A stretch of DNA of 64,000 bases from Niallia alba. Its GTDB lineage: Bacteria > Bacillota > Bacilli > Bacillales > Cytobacillaceae. Below, one piece after another: positions 43,687 through 52,588 of the stretch. Both the position numbers and the translations under genes were made by a program. The notes below the pieces were generated by a model that saw nothing but the letters and a program-made list of their open reading frames with translations, searched no databases and was not told where the DNA came from. Position 1 is the stretch's first letter, and each line of letters starts with the position of its first letter. The stretch is from contig NZ_JABBPK010000001.1 of the NCBI RefSeq assembly GCF_012933555.1, positions 1,280,001-1,344,000 on the forward strand. Direction: 5' to 3'.

Positions 43687-43765
43687 GCTGTTTTTGTAAG
43701 ATTTGGTGTTATACTCTGCAGCCTAAATACGCTTCGCATAAGTCTATGTTTATTCAAGTTGCTCC
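43687..43765 (+). repeat. Decayed copy of the dispersed core
   Basis: GCTGTTTTTGTAAGATTTGG, then GCAGCCTAAATACGCTTCGC and TGTTTATTCAAGTTGCTCC: wing and both arms remain but the inner part is deleted and mismatched. Confidence 0.7.
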
Positions 43766-43863
43766 ATATTTTTTTGAAATGAGAAAACAACAATCTCTTT
43801 GAAAACAATTTCGATAAAAAGGAGAAGGCAAAAGAAAAAAAGCCAATGATGGCTTCAAGGAGA

Positions 43864-44766
43864 CTATTTGCCACTAGTATAAAACAAGCAGGCAAGATAG
43901 GTGGTAATATAGCTATGATAATTCTTTAGGTCAAAACCAGTTTTTTCTGTAAACTTATCAAGGCGGTATTGTAATGTATTGCGATGGATAAATAATTGTT
44001 TTGCTGTATTGGTGCTATGTCCATTGTTTTCAATAAATGTTTTAATGGTAAGCAAAAGTTCTTTATCTTCTTCAAAAATGGAAAACCATTCTTTGAATAA
44101 TTCAAGCTCATCTTCTCTTAGTCGGCTGATTAAGAGGTTGGGAAGAATCGTTTCTAAACTAAGGACAATCGATTTTGGCATAAATGCTAAACCTTTTGTA
44201 AATAAGTTTCTTTCTTGTCCGAAAACAGTGGGAACAGGACTATTAAGCTTCAGCTCTTTTCCAATATAAAAACAGATTGAAAAAAAGAAATCAGATTGTA
44301 AAGCTTGAGCAAGAGCAATAAAATCTTCCTCTTCTAGATATTGTGCATTTTGCTCAATCACAACACCTTCATTGGAGCCATTCCAAATTATAAGGCTATT
44401 TGCATGAATAAAACCATCAAAAGCAGATTCAATTAACTTTTTTTCAATGGAAGCAGAATCACCTTTAATCTGGAACTGAATCAAACGTAAGGTTTCAATA
44501 TTTTTGAAAGAAGGCTGTTCTCCATTGAAATAAAGATACTGATTCCAACTGTATTCTTCTTTTTCTAATGTTTCATCAGGTTGGAAAAAATCATAACACG
44601 CTTTTAATAATTCAAGCTGAGATACATCAATCTCCTGTTTCTGAATGCCGATCCAATCGTCTTGAAAATCAAGTTTAAACCAATAATAATCGGAAAGCTG
44701 TGATGGGGTTGGAGGTGTTGCTTGCTCCAAGCTATGTTTATAATAGGCTAATAATTTATGCTTCAA
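43864..44766 (-). CDS. yxkF: PucR/CdaR-type HTH regulator (YxkF-like)
   Basis: A 300-residue regulator with a C-terminal HTH_30/PucR domain (about 235-298; ENNGHSTNTAKQLFIHRNTLQYRLDKF). The N-terminal 230 residues are divergent and may sense a ligand. In B. subtilis yxkF lies next to msmX, as here. CGGAGG is placed for the TTG at 44766, not for the ATG at 44796. It may regulate sugar uptake; this is inferred from context. Confidence 0.75.
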   Translation of the reverse strand: MKHKLLAYYKHSLEQATPPTPSQLSDYYWFKLDFQDDWIGIQKQEIDVSQLELLKACYDFFQPDETLEKEEYSWNQYLYFNGEQPSFKNIETLRLIQFQIKGDSASIEKKLIESAFDGFIHANSLIIWNGSNEGVVIEQNAQYLEEEDFIALAQALQSDFFFSICFYIGKELKLNSPVPTVFGQERNLFTKGLAFMPKSIVLSLETILPNLLISRLREDELELFKEWFSIFEEDKELLLTIKTFIENNGHSTNTAKQLFIHRNTLQYRLDKFTEKTGFDLKNYHSYITTYLACLFYTSGK

Positions 44767-44878
44767 TTGATGGTTCCTCCGAAATAGTAACAACATTTTT
44801 ATAACTTTATTTTATAACGTTTTATAGAAAGGGAGCAAGTGGGGGATATGAAGGGAGAGTTTGACTGATATTGTATGG

Positions 44879-45140
44879 GTGTTGGCTGAAAAACCCGAAG
44901 TTTGGCTGAAATCCGCTCCACGTTGGCTGATAAAAGCAAAGTTTGGCTGAAATCCACTCCACGTTGGCTGATAAAAGCAAAGTTTGGCTGAAATCCGCCT
45001 CACGTTGGCTGATAAAAGCAAAGTTTGGCTGAAATCCACTCCACGTTGGCTGATAAAAGCAAAGTTTGGCTGAAATCCACTCCACGTTGGCTGATAACCC
45101 GCAAAGTTTGGCTGAAATCCGCCCCACGTTGGCTGATAAA
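44879..45140. repeat. 41-bp minisatellite, about 6.3 units
   Basis: CGTTGGCTGATAAAAGCAAA recurs at 44921, 44962, 45003, 45044 and 45085, then 45127 with an extra base. Each unit contains TTGGCTGA twice (spacing 19 and 22). Because 41 is not a multiple of 3, all three minus-strand frames are open, giving spurious ORFs that cycle the same peptides. Units differ only at a few positions. Confidence 0.95.
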
Positions 45141-45164
45141 AACTAAAATTAACCGAGACAAAGC

Positions 45165-45211
45165 TAAAAAAGCATCCCCTTTCCTGTAAAACCACAAATT
45201 AAGGGGATGCT
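45165..45211 (-). terminator. Terminator of the 58-aa acidic protein gene
   Basis: On the minus strand AGCATCCCCTT / AAGGGGATGCT followed by a T run. Confidence 0.8.
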
Positions 45212-45219
45212 GAAAAGGT

Positions 45220-45396
45220 CTATTCGCTTATATGAGGAGGTTCTTCTTCTGAAAGTTCCCTTGCTTCCTCAATATTTGTTTTTTCTTCTCTGTTTATAAC
45301 GGTTCCGCCAGCTAAACCTTCATTAATGACACGGTCAATATCTAAATAAGCTTCGTCTCTACCTTCAAATTCAAGATCCTTTTTGGCTTTTTTCAT
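45220..45396 (-). CDS. Small acidic protein, DUF4025/YozQ-like
   Basis: A 58-residue frame starting MKKAKKDLEFEG, with IDRVINEGLAGGTVINREE and an acidic tail, preceded by AGGAGGG. The NEGLAGG motif recalls the DUF4025/YozQ family, but the match is from memory. It lies directly downstream of the YheC/YheD cluster in the same direction, with a terminator behind it. Function unknown. Confidence 0.6.
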   Translation of the reverse strand: MKKAKKDLEFEGRDEAYLDIDRVINEGLAGGTVINREEKTNIEEARELSEEEPPHISE

Positions 45397-45429
45397 GATG
45401 ATCCCTCCTATGTTTTAGGATGAGGATAT

Positions 45430-46626
45430 CTAATGTGATTTATTCTTGTAGGGAAAATTAGTCAATGTATAAAATAGTTTTATTAGTTGCTGGCATCGTT
45501 TTTCTTCAATTTCCTTTTCATCAAATAACATCGGTTTTGCGTTAATTTCGAAAAGATAGTAATGATCGTTCTTATCTATACAGGCATCGATGGAAAATTC
45601 ACCGATAAAACCATATTTTTTTGTTAAAATGCTTCCACAATGGTTGACCATCTTTTTGAAAAATAAATCATGCTTTTCTTGTTGGACTTCTTGATAGGCA
45701 AGCAGTTTTCCACCGGATGGGATATGGGTCGTTACATCTTGTTGATTAGACTGTCTCACTCCCACTCCAGTAAGTACATAGCGATTTTCTTCAAAGGTAA
45801 CTAATAAGCGAAAATCAAAACGGTTTCCATTATATAAGGCACCGTCGATTTCTTCCTGTATCAGATATTCTTTTTTGGACCATTCTTGCTGATAATGTTT
45901 CCAGACTTCATCTATACTAGAAAAATAAGCAGTCTCCTCTGTTGTGCTTACACTGATCGAATCATCTTTTTCTAATCTGATACGGTAAATGTTTTTTCCT
46001 TTGAATCCCTCTACAGGCTTTAAGTAAATATTATTATAGGTAAGAAAAAAATTAGTGAAATCCGTTTTTTCTTCTAAGCGTATTGTTTTTGGTAAATGTT
46101 CTTTTAACAAAGGGTAATCGCTAAATAGTTGATAAAGTTCCCATTTATTTATAAAGGAAGAGTTGAAAAAAGGGATTCCTTTTTCTTTAAAAAAAGACAC
46201 TGCCGATTGGAACGCTTCTTGTTTTTCAGTTGTTCGAAAAGGCACTCGGTTATATACAATGTCTGGTAATGGGGTAATAGCTTTTAGCCACTTGTTTCTA
46301 GTGGAGCAATAAATATATCCAGTTAGTTGGTCTGTCTGTAAACTTTCAGGAGGAAAGATCACGATAATTCCTCCTGCCTGCAATTGAAGTTGTTTCTGGA
46401 ATCGCTTGAAGAGCTCGCCATTTCCAATTAATTTATGATGTTTATTTCTTGCAATCATAATCCCGATTAACGGACCAACCTTTTTTTCATATTGGACAAT
46501 CGGAAAAGCTGCATGATCATCATGTGGCTTAGCGGTAGATAAGCGCTTTTTAGATGTCCCAAAAAAGTGAATGTCCTCTGAAGCTGTATACCAACATTCT
46601 TTTTCGGAATCATAATAAATATTCAT
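45430..46626 (-). CDS. YheC/YheD family ATP-grasp protein, paralogue 4
   Basis: A 398-residue protein of the YheC/YheD (endospore coat-associated) family. It shows PDIVYNRVPFR, FNSSFINKWELYQLF, YLKPVEGFKGKNIYRI (ATP-grasp glycine-rich loop) and GFIGEFSIDACIDKNDHYYLFEINAKP (Mg2+-binding end). ATP-grasp ligases join carboxylates to amines, so it may modify spore-coat peptides or polyglutamate-like molecules; no substrate is known. The ATG overlaps the stop of paralogue 3 (ATGA). Confidence 0.85.
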   Translation of the reverse strand: MNIYYDSEKECWYTASEDIHFFGTSKKRLSTAKPHDDHAAFPIVQYEKKVGPLIGIMIARNKHHKLIGNGELFKRFQKQLQLQAGGIIVIFPPESLQTDQLTGYIYCSTRNKWLKAITPLPDIVYNRVPFRTTEKQEAFQSAVSFFKEKGIPFFNSSFINKWELYQLFSDYPLLKEHLPKTIRLEEKTDFTNFFLTYNNIYLKPVEGFKGKNIYRIRLEKDDSISVSTTEETAYFSSIDEVWKHYQQEWSKKEYLIQEEIDGALYNGNRFDFRLLVTFEENRYVLTGVGVRQSNQQDVTTHIPSGGKLLAYQEVQQEKHDLFFKKMVNHCGSILTKKYGFIGEFSIDACIDKNDHYYLFEINAKPMLFDEKEIEEKRCQQLIKLFYTLTNFPYKNKSH

Positions 46627-47987
46627 TGATAGATATCCTCTAGACTCTTAATACTTTGGTCCATGAGGTAGACTGCGTATTCCAGTGATTTTCTTCGTGT
46701 TTCCAGATCGAATTTTCTTAGAGAAGGGTGCTTAAAGATGCTTCTCCCTGGCTTAGCGTTTGCTTCAAATAACCATACGCGTCCTTTGCGATCCAATCCT
46801 AAATCAAATCCAATTTCTCCAATATATCCTTCCATTTGATTTTCCAATGCTTTACTTAGTTGTAAAGCAGCTTTGGTAAGTTTATGGATCATTTCATCGC
46901 TTTGCAATTCGGTATCTGCTAATTCTTCGATTGCTTTGACTGTACCACCATTATTAAGATGGGTGGTTACGCTTCCTGCTCCAGCAATTTTTGCGGCAAT
47001 CGCAGTCATTTCCCAATTACCATCTTTATCTTTATTTGTATGAACACGGAAATCGACTGATTTTTTTTCGGAGCGAATTAAGTGAATTCCTTGTTGCACA
47101 ATATAATGGGACAAATTCTGATTTTCGAATAAATGATTTATTAATGCTTCTAAATGATCAAATTTCATTAAGCGATTGCCCTGCTCCAAATCCTTAAAAC
47201 GCGTATAATAATAGCCATCCTTTATATCATATAAAAGCTGGTAGATACCTTTTCCTAAGCTTCCATTTTTCGGTTTTATATACACATTGCCGAAGTTGCT
47301 AAGCATTCTTTCAATGACGGTAAAATTTGTGAGTGCATGTGTTTCTGGTAAATAATCTGAAATACTGTCATCCTGAAGAAGACGTTCATATATATCCAAT
47401 TTGTTAAAAAAGCCTGGATTATACCAAGGGATTGAATACTCTTTCTGTAATCGGTTTTTAACGCCTTGAATCTTATGGAGATTTTCAATTCGGCGATTAG
47501 GAATACGATCATAAACAACATTAGGGAAAGGCACCTCTGCTGATTTCCAGCCATCTTCATAAAATAGTCCATTAATCGTTCCGGCTTCCCAATTAATATG
47601 CTGTTCCCCGAATAGGAAGGCAATGACACCAACTGTCTTTTGGACAGATAGAAGTTTGGAAAAAAGTATGGAACGTTCGCCGATTGGGCGAACTTTAATG
47701 GTGGAAAATCCGGATGTAAAGATTCCTACAAGTGGTCCGATATATAAGGTTTCTTCATCTGCGAATAGATGAACATTAGAAGTTGACGATGGAAAAAGCA
47801 AATTTTTAAAAAGGTCAGAAGTGATTCCCACCGTATTCCTTGTTTTTTTATGTTGTTGAATGGTTGCATCTTTGCTCAAAGCTCCTAATACAATCTTATT
47901 TAAATGGGTACTAGCTTTAAAGTCAGTTGGTAAGTAGACCGTATTTTCACTATTAGTGATTATTTCGATAGGATATAGCTTTTTCAT
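46623..47987 (-). CDS. yheD: YheD-like ATP-grasp protein, paralogue 3
   Basis: A 454-residue protein matching B. subtilis YheD (453 residues) in length. It has an N-terminal domain (1-130) with LYIGPLVGIFTSG, then VYDRIPNRRIEN, YIKPKNGSLGKGIYQL and GYIGEIGFDLGLDRKGRVWLFEANAKPGR. YheD forms rings around the forespore in B. subtilis. It overlaps the upstream gene by 35 bases, an unusually long overlap that suggests translational coupling. Confidence 0.87.
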   Translation of the reverse strand: MKKLYPIEIITNSENTVYLPTDFKASTHLNKIVLGALSKDATIQQHKKTRNTVGITSDLFKNLLFPSSTSNVHLFADEETLYIGPLVGIFTSGFSTIKVRPIGERSILFSKLLSVQKTVGVIAFLFGEQHINWEAGTINGLFYEDGWKSAEVPFPNVVYDRIPNRRIENLHKIQGVKNRLQKEYSIPWYNPGFFNKLDIYERLLQDDSISDYLPETHALTNFTVIERMLSNFGNVYIKPKNGSLGKGIYQLLYDIKDGYYYTRFKDLEQGNRLMKFDHLEALINHLFENQNLSHYIVQQGIHLIRSEKKSVDFRVHTNKDKDGNWEMTAIAAKIAGAGSVTTHLNNGGTVKAIEELADTELQSDEMIHKLTKAALQLSKALENQMEGYIGEIGFDLGLDRKGRVWLFEANAKPGRSIFKHPSLRKFDLETRRKSLEYAVYLMDQSIKSLEDIYQ

Positions 47988-49053
47988 CTAAATTCCTCCT
48001 TTTATCATCAGCTAGTTTTGCAGCATAAAGGACAGGAGCTTTATAGAGTTTTTCACATAGGTGGGGATATGCTGTCATAATTACTTTTCTCCCTGGCTTT
48101 GAATTTACGTCGAGAATCCATAAGGAACCATCTGGTGTAATACCAATATCTACGCCAATTTCAAATAAAGCAGAGAAGGAATTTTCTAAGATAGAAGGAA
48201 GGAGAGTGAATATTTCCTCCATTTCCTGCTTAAGAAAGCTTTTTAATTTAAAGGGAGTGAATCGAAACCACTCTTCAAATGCATGTATGGACGCACCAAC
48301 ACTTAAGTTAGAAATAATTCGTCCTTTTTCTCCAATGCGGACTCCTTTTTCAATAACTTTCCATTCTGCTTGCGTGTTTTTTTGCAGTAAGGCACGGATA
48401 TCAAATGGTTGTTTCTCTTGATTGGAAAGAGGTAGATATGCTTGCATTAAATACGAGCTTCTTTTTAAAAGCTGGTTAAGCCATTTATTAAAAGTCATTC
48501 GATCTGAAAAAATCTTTTCTACTGTTTGTTCCTTTTTATCTGTTCTAACCAAAATTCCCTCTTTTGACTTCTCGATAAAATACAGTCCATTTCCTTGAGA
48601 ACCGTTTATTGGCTTAATAATGACAGGATTTAAGCTCTGGAAATTTACTTGATTGGCTGACTGTAAGAGGAATGTCTCGGGAATATAAGCGGCAAGTTTA
48701 GATTCACGCAATATTTGATATAACTCCCATTTATTTGGCAATCCATTGCCGATAAAGGTAATAGTGGGCTGTTTTTTTAGCCATTGAATAATGTTTTTAC
48801 ATTGAATAGAATGAGAATCATCATGATAAAAACAGCGATCATATAAAATAGTAGGTACAGGAAACTCTGATTCTAGCCAAGCATCTGATTCTGGCAAATA
48901 TTTTTTTCCTTTTACGGTATGTGTAAAGGGATGGTAAGTAGATGGGACAAAATGATAAAGGGTAAAGCCTAAATCGTGTCCGTATTTTGCCATTTGGTGA
49001 ATGTAATGATTTTCATGATCTAATGATAATGACATAATTCCAAAATTATTCAT
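47953..49053 (-). CDS. yheC: YheC-like ATP-grasp protein, paralogue 2
   Basis: A 366-residue protein, the length of B. subtilis YheC (about 363). It lacks the long N-terminal domain and starts MNNFGIMSLSLDHENHYIHQ; it has TILYDRCFYHDD, VIIKPINGSQGNGLYFIE and ALFEIGVDIGITPDGSLWILDVNSKPGR. The start overlaps the end of paralogue 1 by 8 bases. Confidence 0.87.
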   Translation of the reverse strand: MNNFGIMSLSLDHENHYIHQMAKYGHDLGFTLYHFVPSTYHPFTHTVKGKKYLPESDAWLESEFPVPTILYDRCFYHDDSHSIQCKNIIQWLKKQPTITFIGNGLPNKWELYQILRESKLAAYIPETFLLQSANQVNFQSLNPVIIKPINGSQGNGLYFIEKSKEGILVRTDKKEQTVEKIFSDRMTFNKWLNQLLKRSSYLMQAYLPLSNQEKQPFDIRALLQKNTQAEWKVIEKGVRIGEKGRIISNLSVGASIHAFEEWFRFTPFKLKSFLKQEMEEIFTLLPSILENSFSALFEIGVDIGITPDGSLWILDVNSKPGRKVIMTAYPHLCEKLYKAPVLYAAKLADDKRRNLDEKAISYRNNH

Positions 49054-50434
49054 CTTCTGATAGCTCCTTTAAATAAGGGGAAAAGGAAAGTGCAATAAAA
49101 TAATCAAGCAAAGCTTTCGTAGATGGCCTTGTTTTTTCAATATGTTCCTCTAATTTTTTAGAGGGTTTAGAGTTTACTTCAATAATCCATAAATGTCCTT
49201 GTTTATCCATGCCGATATCGATTCCGAGTTCTCCTAAATATCCCTCTGTATTCTCACTAAGAATAGTTGCAATCTTTATAGCCAATACTTTTAATTCTTC
49301 TAATTTTTGGGAGGCATTTTCTGTATTCAGTAATTCATTTAAAACAATTTTTGCAGCCTTCATTTCTGCACCTTGGGCAAGATTTGCAACAATGGCATCT
49401 TTTTGGGCAATTCTTGCAACAGTGGAGGTAATCGTCCAATGTCCTTGGTAATTTTTATGACAAAGAATACGAAAGTCGAGCGGCCGGCCTTGCCATTTTT
49501 GAAAATCAATTCCTTGCTGGCAAATATAGCTTTTATTTTTAACGTAGTTTTTTAACCACATCCATAGCTTTTTTTCCTCTGTAAAAAGCTGTCCTTTTCC
49601 TTTCTTTTTTCCAGACGAAATGGTCGCAATAAAATGATCGTCTATGTGTTCAATATGAATGATGTTTCTTCCTTGGCTCCCATGAACAGGTTTCACATAG
49701 AGAATTCGAAAAGTTTTTAGCATCGAGAAAAATCCTTGTTCAGTTAGTTTCTCTGTGACGGGTAAATGTTTATCGATAGAAGCTTGGTCGGCTAGAAGCT
49801 GATTCGTTTCATCTTTTGCTAAAAATTTACTGTTGAAAATTGGGATTTCCTTTTCTTCCAATATTTTTTTTAGCTTTAAAAAGGTGGTGCTAGCATCTGC
49901 TTTACGAGAATGAAGTCGGTTATAAATAACATTAGGATAAGGGAAGAGTTGTTTTGTCCAAGTATGATTATCTAAAAAGTAACCATAAATTTTATCTTCT
50001 TCGAAATTTTGCAGTCCAAAAACATAAAAAAATCCGCCAATTTGAACTAATTCTTCCGCCAATTCTTTGCATAAATGCTGAATAGCTGGAAAGGAGATAT
50101 CTTCCTTATTGTCATTGATATCTGTTAATATGCCAATAACTGGGCCTAAATGAATGATTTGATTTTTATTATAATAGGGAATAAGGAAGGTCTTAATTTC
50201 CTTAGGAAGTAGCAAAGTTTTTTCTAAATCAGAGCTAAAAATAATATCTTGTTTTTCAAGGGAATGTGTTTGAACATTTACTGGAATAATTATCTTAGCT
50301 ACACATACATAGACAGTATTATTAAGGTCAATGTTTAAGAATTTTAATAAAGAGGGACTGATAGCAATAGATAATCCTTCTAATATCTCTTGAAAATCAT
50401 CCTTTTTCGATAGTTGTAAAAATTTCCGTGTCAT
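49046..50434 (-). CDS. YheD-like ATP-grasp protein, paralogue 1 (first gene of operon)
   Basis: A 462-residue protein with the same layout as paralogue 3: N-terminal domain with IIHLGPVIGILTD, then VIYNRLHSRKAD, YVKPVHGSQGRNIIHIE and GYLGELGIDIGMDKQGHLWIIEVNSKP. GGGGAATCGGG is placed for the ATG at 50434; the earlier ATG at 50473 is rejected. It heads the four-gene overlapping operon, transcribed toward 45220. In B. subtilis the pair yheCD is sporulation-controlled; four genes here is unusual. Confidence 0.85.
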   Translation of the reverse strand: MTRKFLQLSKKDDFQEILEGLSIAISPSLLKFLNIDLNNTVYVCVAKIIIPVNVQTHSLEKQDIIFSSDLEKTLLLPKEIKTFLIPYYNKNQIIHLGPVIGILTDINDNKEDISFPAIQHLCKELAEELVQIGGFFYVFGLQNFEEDKIYGYFLDNHTWTKQLFPYPNVIYNRLHSRKADASTTFLKLKKILEEKEIPIFNSKFLAKDETNQLLADQASIDKHLPVTEKLTEQGFFSMLKTFRILYVKPVHGSQGRNIIHIEHIDDHFIATISSGKKKGKGQLFTEEKKLWMWLKNYVKNKSYICQQGIDFQKWQGRPLDFRILCHKNYQGHWTITSTVARIAQKDAIVANLAQGAEMKAAKIVLNELLNTENASQKLEELKVLAIKIATILSENTEGYLGELGIDIGMDKQGHLWIIEVNSKPSKKLEEHIEKTRPSTKALLDYFIALSFSPYLKELSEDE

Positions 50435-50665
50435 CCCGATTCCCCATTTGTTGTTCAAGTTATGAAGAGACATTCTGATATTCGCCTATTTTCGTGCTGA
50501 TATATCGTATGAAAGATTAGCAAAGTTGTGATAGACATGGAAAAAGATTTATCCCCCAGATCAAGATGAATGTTCTTATTTCCTTTTTGAAATAGAGGTA
50601 TTTCTGGTATTATGATGCATAGTTTGTTATAGTGGAGTCAATTGTTAATAAAAGGAGTTGTTTAA

Positions 50666-51019
50666 ATGGCAGTAAATTTACATGATCCTGCTTATGCATT
50701 AGAGAAAGCGATTCGTCAAAGTGATGAATATACAGAATTGAAAAAGATGTATGACACGGTAAATGCAGATCCTTCCGCGAAAGCGATGTTTGATAATTTC
50801 CGTAATATTCAATTACAGCTTCAGCAAAAGCAAATGTCTGGTCAAGAAATTACACAAGAAGAAGTAGAACAAGCCCAAAAAACAGTGGCACTTGTTCAAC
50901 AACACGAAAGCATTTCCAAACTTATGGCAGCAGAACAACGCATGAGCGTTGTTATTGGTGAATTGAACCAAATTATCATGAAACCATTAGAAGAGCTATA
51001 CGGATCAGTACAACAATAA
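50666..51019 (+). CDS. yheA: YheA, YlbF/YmcA family protein
   Basis: A 117-residue all-helical protein with the exact length of B. subtilis YheA and its conserved stretches FRNIQLQLQQKQMSGQEITQ and VVIGELNQIIMKPLEELYG. YlbF and YmcA of the same family form a complex that affects RNase Y activity; YheA's own role is not known. AAAAGGAG precedes the ATG; divergent from the YheC/D operon. Confidence 0.92.
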   Translation: MAVNLHDPAYALEKAIRQSDEYTELKKMYDTVNADPSAKAMFDNFRNIQLQLQQKQMSGQEITQEEVEQAQKTVALVQQHESISKLMAAEQRMSVVIGELNQIIMKPLEELYGSVQQ

Positions 51020-51083
51020 TAATAGAAGGAAGCAGGGGACGGTTCTACTGCTTCCCTTTGTGATTTAAACAGAGCATAAATAT

Positions 51084-51110
51084 AGGAGGATGGCATCATG
51101 CCATCCTCCT
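51084..51110. terminator. Perfect palindrome between convergent yheA and SASP genes
   Basis: AGGAGGATGGCAT-C-ATGCCATCCTCCT, a 13-bp perfect stem without a clear T run; a bidirectional terminator or stabilising hairpin. Confidence 0.7.
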
Positions 51111-51148
51111 AAAGCCATATCTATTTAATTAATCTATTTGCGTTTTGC

Positions 51149-51352
51149 TTAGAATTTGCTACCGCCAAGTTGTTGTTCAGCCATTTGTACTAATCTTTTA
51201 GTGATTTCGCCACCAACTGAACCGTTAGCACGTGCAGTAGTTTCAGCTCCAAGGTTTACTCCAAACTCTGATGCAATTTCATATTTCATTTGATCCAATG
51301 CTTGAGATACTCCAGGTACTAATAATTGATTTGATGAATTGTTATTTGCCAT
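51149..51352 (-). CDS. sspB: Alpha/beta-type small acid-soluble spore protein (sspB position)
   Basis: A 67-residue SASP nearly identical to the one at 40782, with the GPR site YEIASEFGV and ending LGGSKF. It lies between yheA and yhaX, near where sspB lies in B. subtilis. AAGGAGGAAA precedes the ATG. The upstream region on the minus strand contains TGTATA, about 20 bases and ATAATA, a weak sigma-G-like match. Confidence 0.95.
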   Translation of the reverse strand: MANNNSSNQLLVPGVSQALDQMKYEIASEFGVNLGAETTARANGSVGGEITKRLVQMAEQQLGGSKF

Positions 51353-51701
51353 GATGAATGTTTCCTCCTTGAGTGATTTAATTGATGTTACGTTTATTAT
51401 TTTAAAAAAAATGACTTATTTTATACAAAAAAACAAAATGCAATTTTTTCCATAGACTAGCTTTCCTACACTAATCGATACTGAAAAAGACTACAAACTT
51501 GGAAAAATTAAAATCGAGAGTGTAATGGAACAGATTAGTTCATAAACTTAACTCCATAACAAATAACCCCACATTGCAAAATATAACCACAATAAATCCA
51601 TACATCTCTTGTTAATCTTCGCTGGAAAGTTCTATTATGCTTGTTTTCTACATAAATGATATATAAAGACAATACATCGAAGAAAGAAATGGGGGAATTT
51701 T
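51353..51701. other. 349-bp divergent intergenic region, no gene
   Basis: AT-rich; holds the SASP promoter region on the left. On the right, TTCTATT, 14 bases, CATAAATG (51630-51658) is a tentative sigma-E-type promoter for yhaX. I see nothing else. Confidence 0.4.
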
Positions 51702-52568
51702 ATGATTTATCGCTTATTAGCTTTAAATATCGATGGTACTCTCCTTCAATCAAATGGGCGCTTAACGAAATCAACGAAAGAAGCGATTGAATATGTACAA
51801 CAAAAGGGAATTTATGTGACGCTTGTAACAGCAAGGAGTTTACCATCTGCAAAAAAGGTAGCGAAAGCTTTAAGATTGAATAGCTATATCGTTGCACATG
51901 AAGGAGCATTAGTCGCTAATAATGACGACGAGACTATTTTTGTTAAGCGAATAGCAGAAGATCTAACTTCGGATATAGTCCGGTTTTTAGAAGGTTTCAT
52001 CTGCCAAATTCGGTTAGTGCATGAAAAATTCTCGTTGGCTAATAAATCAAAGCTCCATCATAATATGCTTGCCAAAACAGTTTTATCTTCTGGAGACCCA
52101 GTGTTTTATTCCCACCAATTTGTCGATGTTTTAAGTGATGTATTATTAGAAGAACCAGTTAGCCCGCCAAAAATGGAAGTTTACTTTGAAGAAAAGAAAG
52201 ATTGTCAGGATGCAAAAGAAGTACTGGAAAAAATGTTTGATGATATTCACGTTGTTCAGCATAATGAGTTGCGCTTAGATATTTTACCAGAAGGCGTGTC
52301 GAAGCTGAATGGCTTGTTATATTTAGGAGAAAGGCTCGGTATCAAGAGTAGTGAAATGGTTGCGATAGGAGATGGGCTGGACGATTTAGAAGTAATTGAA
52401 GCAGTTGGTCTTGGCGTAGCAATGGGTAATGCCTCAAATCAGTTGAAAATTGCAGCAGACTGGGTGACTAGATCTAATAATCAAGACGGGGTTGCTTATA
52501 TGGTAAAAGAACATTTTCGCAAACAGCAGCCAATTGAATTTTTACGAAAGATGAATATTATAAAATAG
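51702..52568 (+). CDS. yhaX: HAD-IIB (Cof-type) phosphatase family protein YhaX
   Basis: A 288-residue Cof-type HAD protein, the same length as B. subtilis YhaX. Motif I reads LNIDGTLL, so the usual nucleophile Asp is Asn; the same LNIDGTLL is in B. subtilis YhaX as I recall. Motif II is LVTARS; Lys and motif IV (IGDGLDDLEVI, with the Mg2+ aspartates) are normal. It may therefore be a binding or weakly active protein. GGGGG precedes the ATG. In B. subtilis YhaX is made in the mother cell during sporulation. Confidence 0.88.
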   Translation: MIYRLLALNIDGTLLQSNGRLTKSTKEAIEYVQQKGIYVTLVTARSLPSAKKVAKALRLNSYIVAHEGALVANNDDETIFVKRIAEDLTSDIVRFLEGFICQIRLVHEKFSLANKSKLHHNMLAKTVLSSGDPVFYSHQFVDVLSDVLLEEPVSPPKMEVYFEEKKDCQDAKEVLEKMFDDIHVVQHNELRLDILPEGVSKLNGLLYLGERLGIKSSEMVAIGDGLDDLEVIEAVGLGVAMGNASNQLKIAADWVTRSNNQDGVAYMVKEHFRKQQPIEFLRKMNIIK

Positions 52569-52588
52569 CCATTATTTAATTTTTTACG

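Larger units (their letters stand above)
43552..43863 (-). other. 312-bp msmX upstream region
   Basis: Holds the cre site (43596-43609), a second cre-like TGAAAAACGCTTACA with one extra base (about 43625-43639), and a decayed copy of the dispersed repeat (43687-43765). A TATAAC box on the minus strand (about 43580) could be the -10. No gene. Confidence 0.5.

Noticed and set aside
44879-45140. Possible CRISPR array
   Set aside because: Units are directly adjacent with no unique spacers, no dyad repeat of CRISPR type and no cas genes.
44812-45195. Overlapping minus-strand ORFs of 127, 101 and 65 codons
   Set aside because: They are products of the 41-bp tandem repeat, lack ribosome sites and have no composition typical of proteins.
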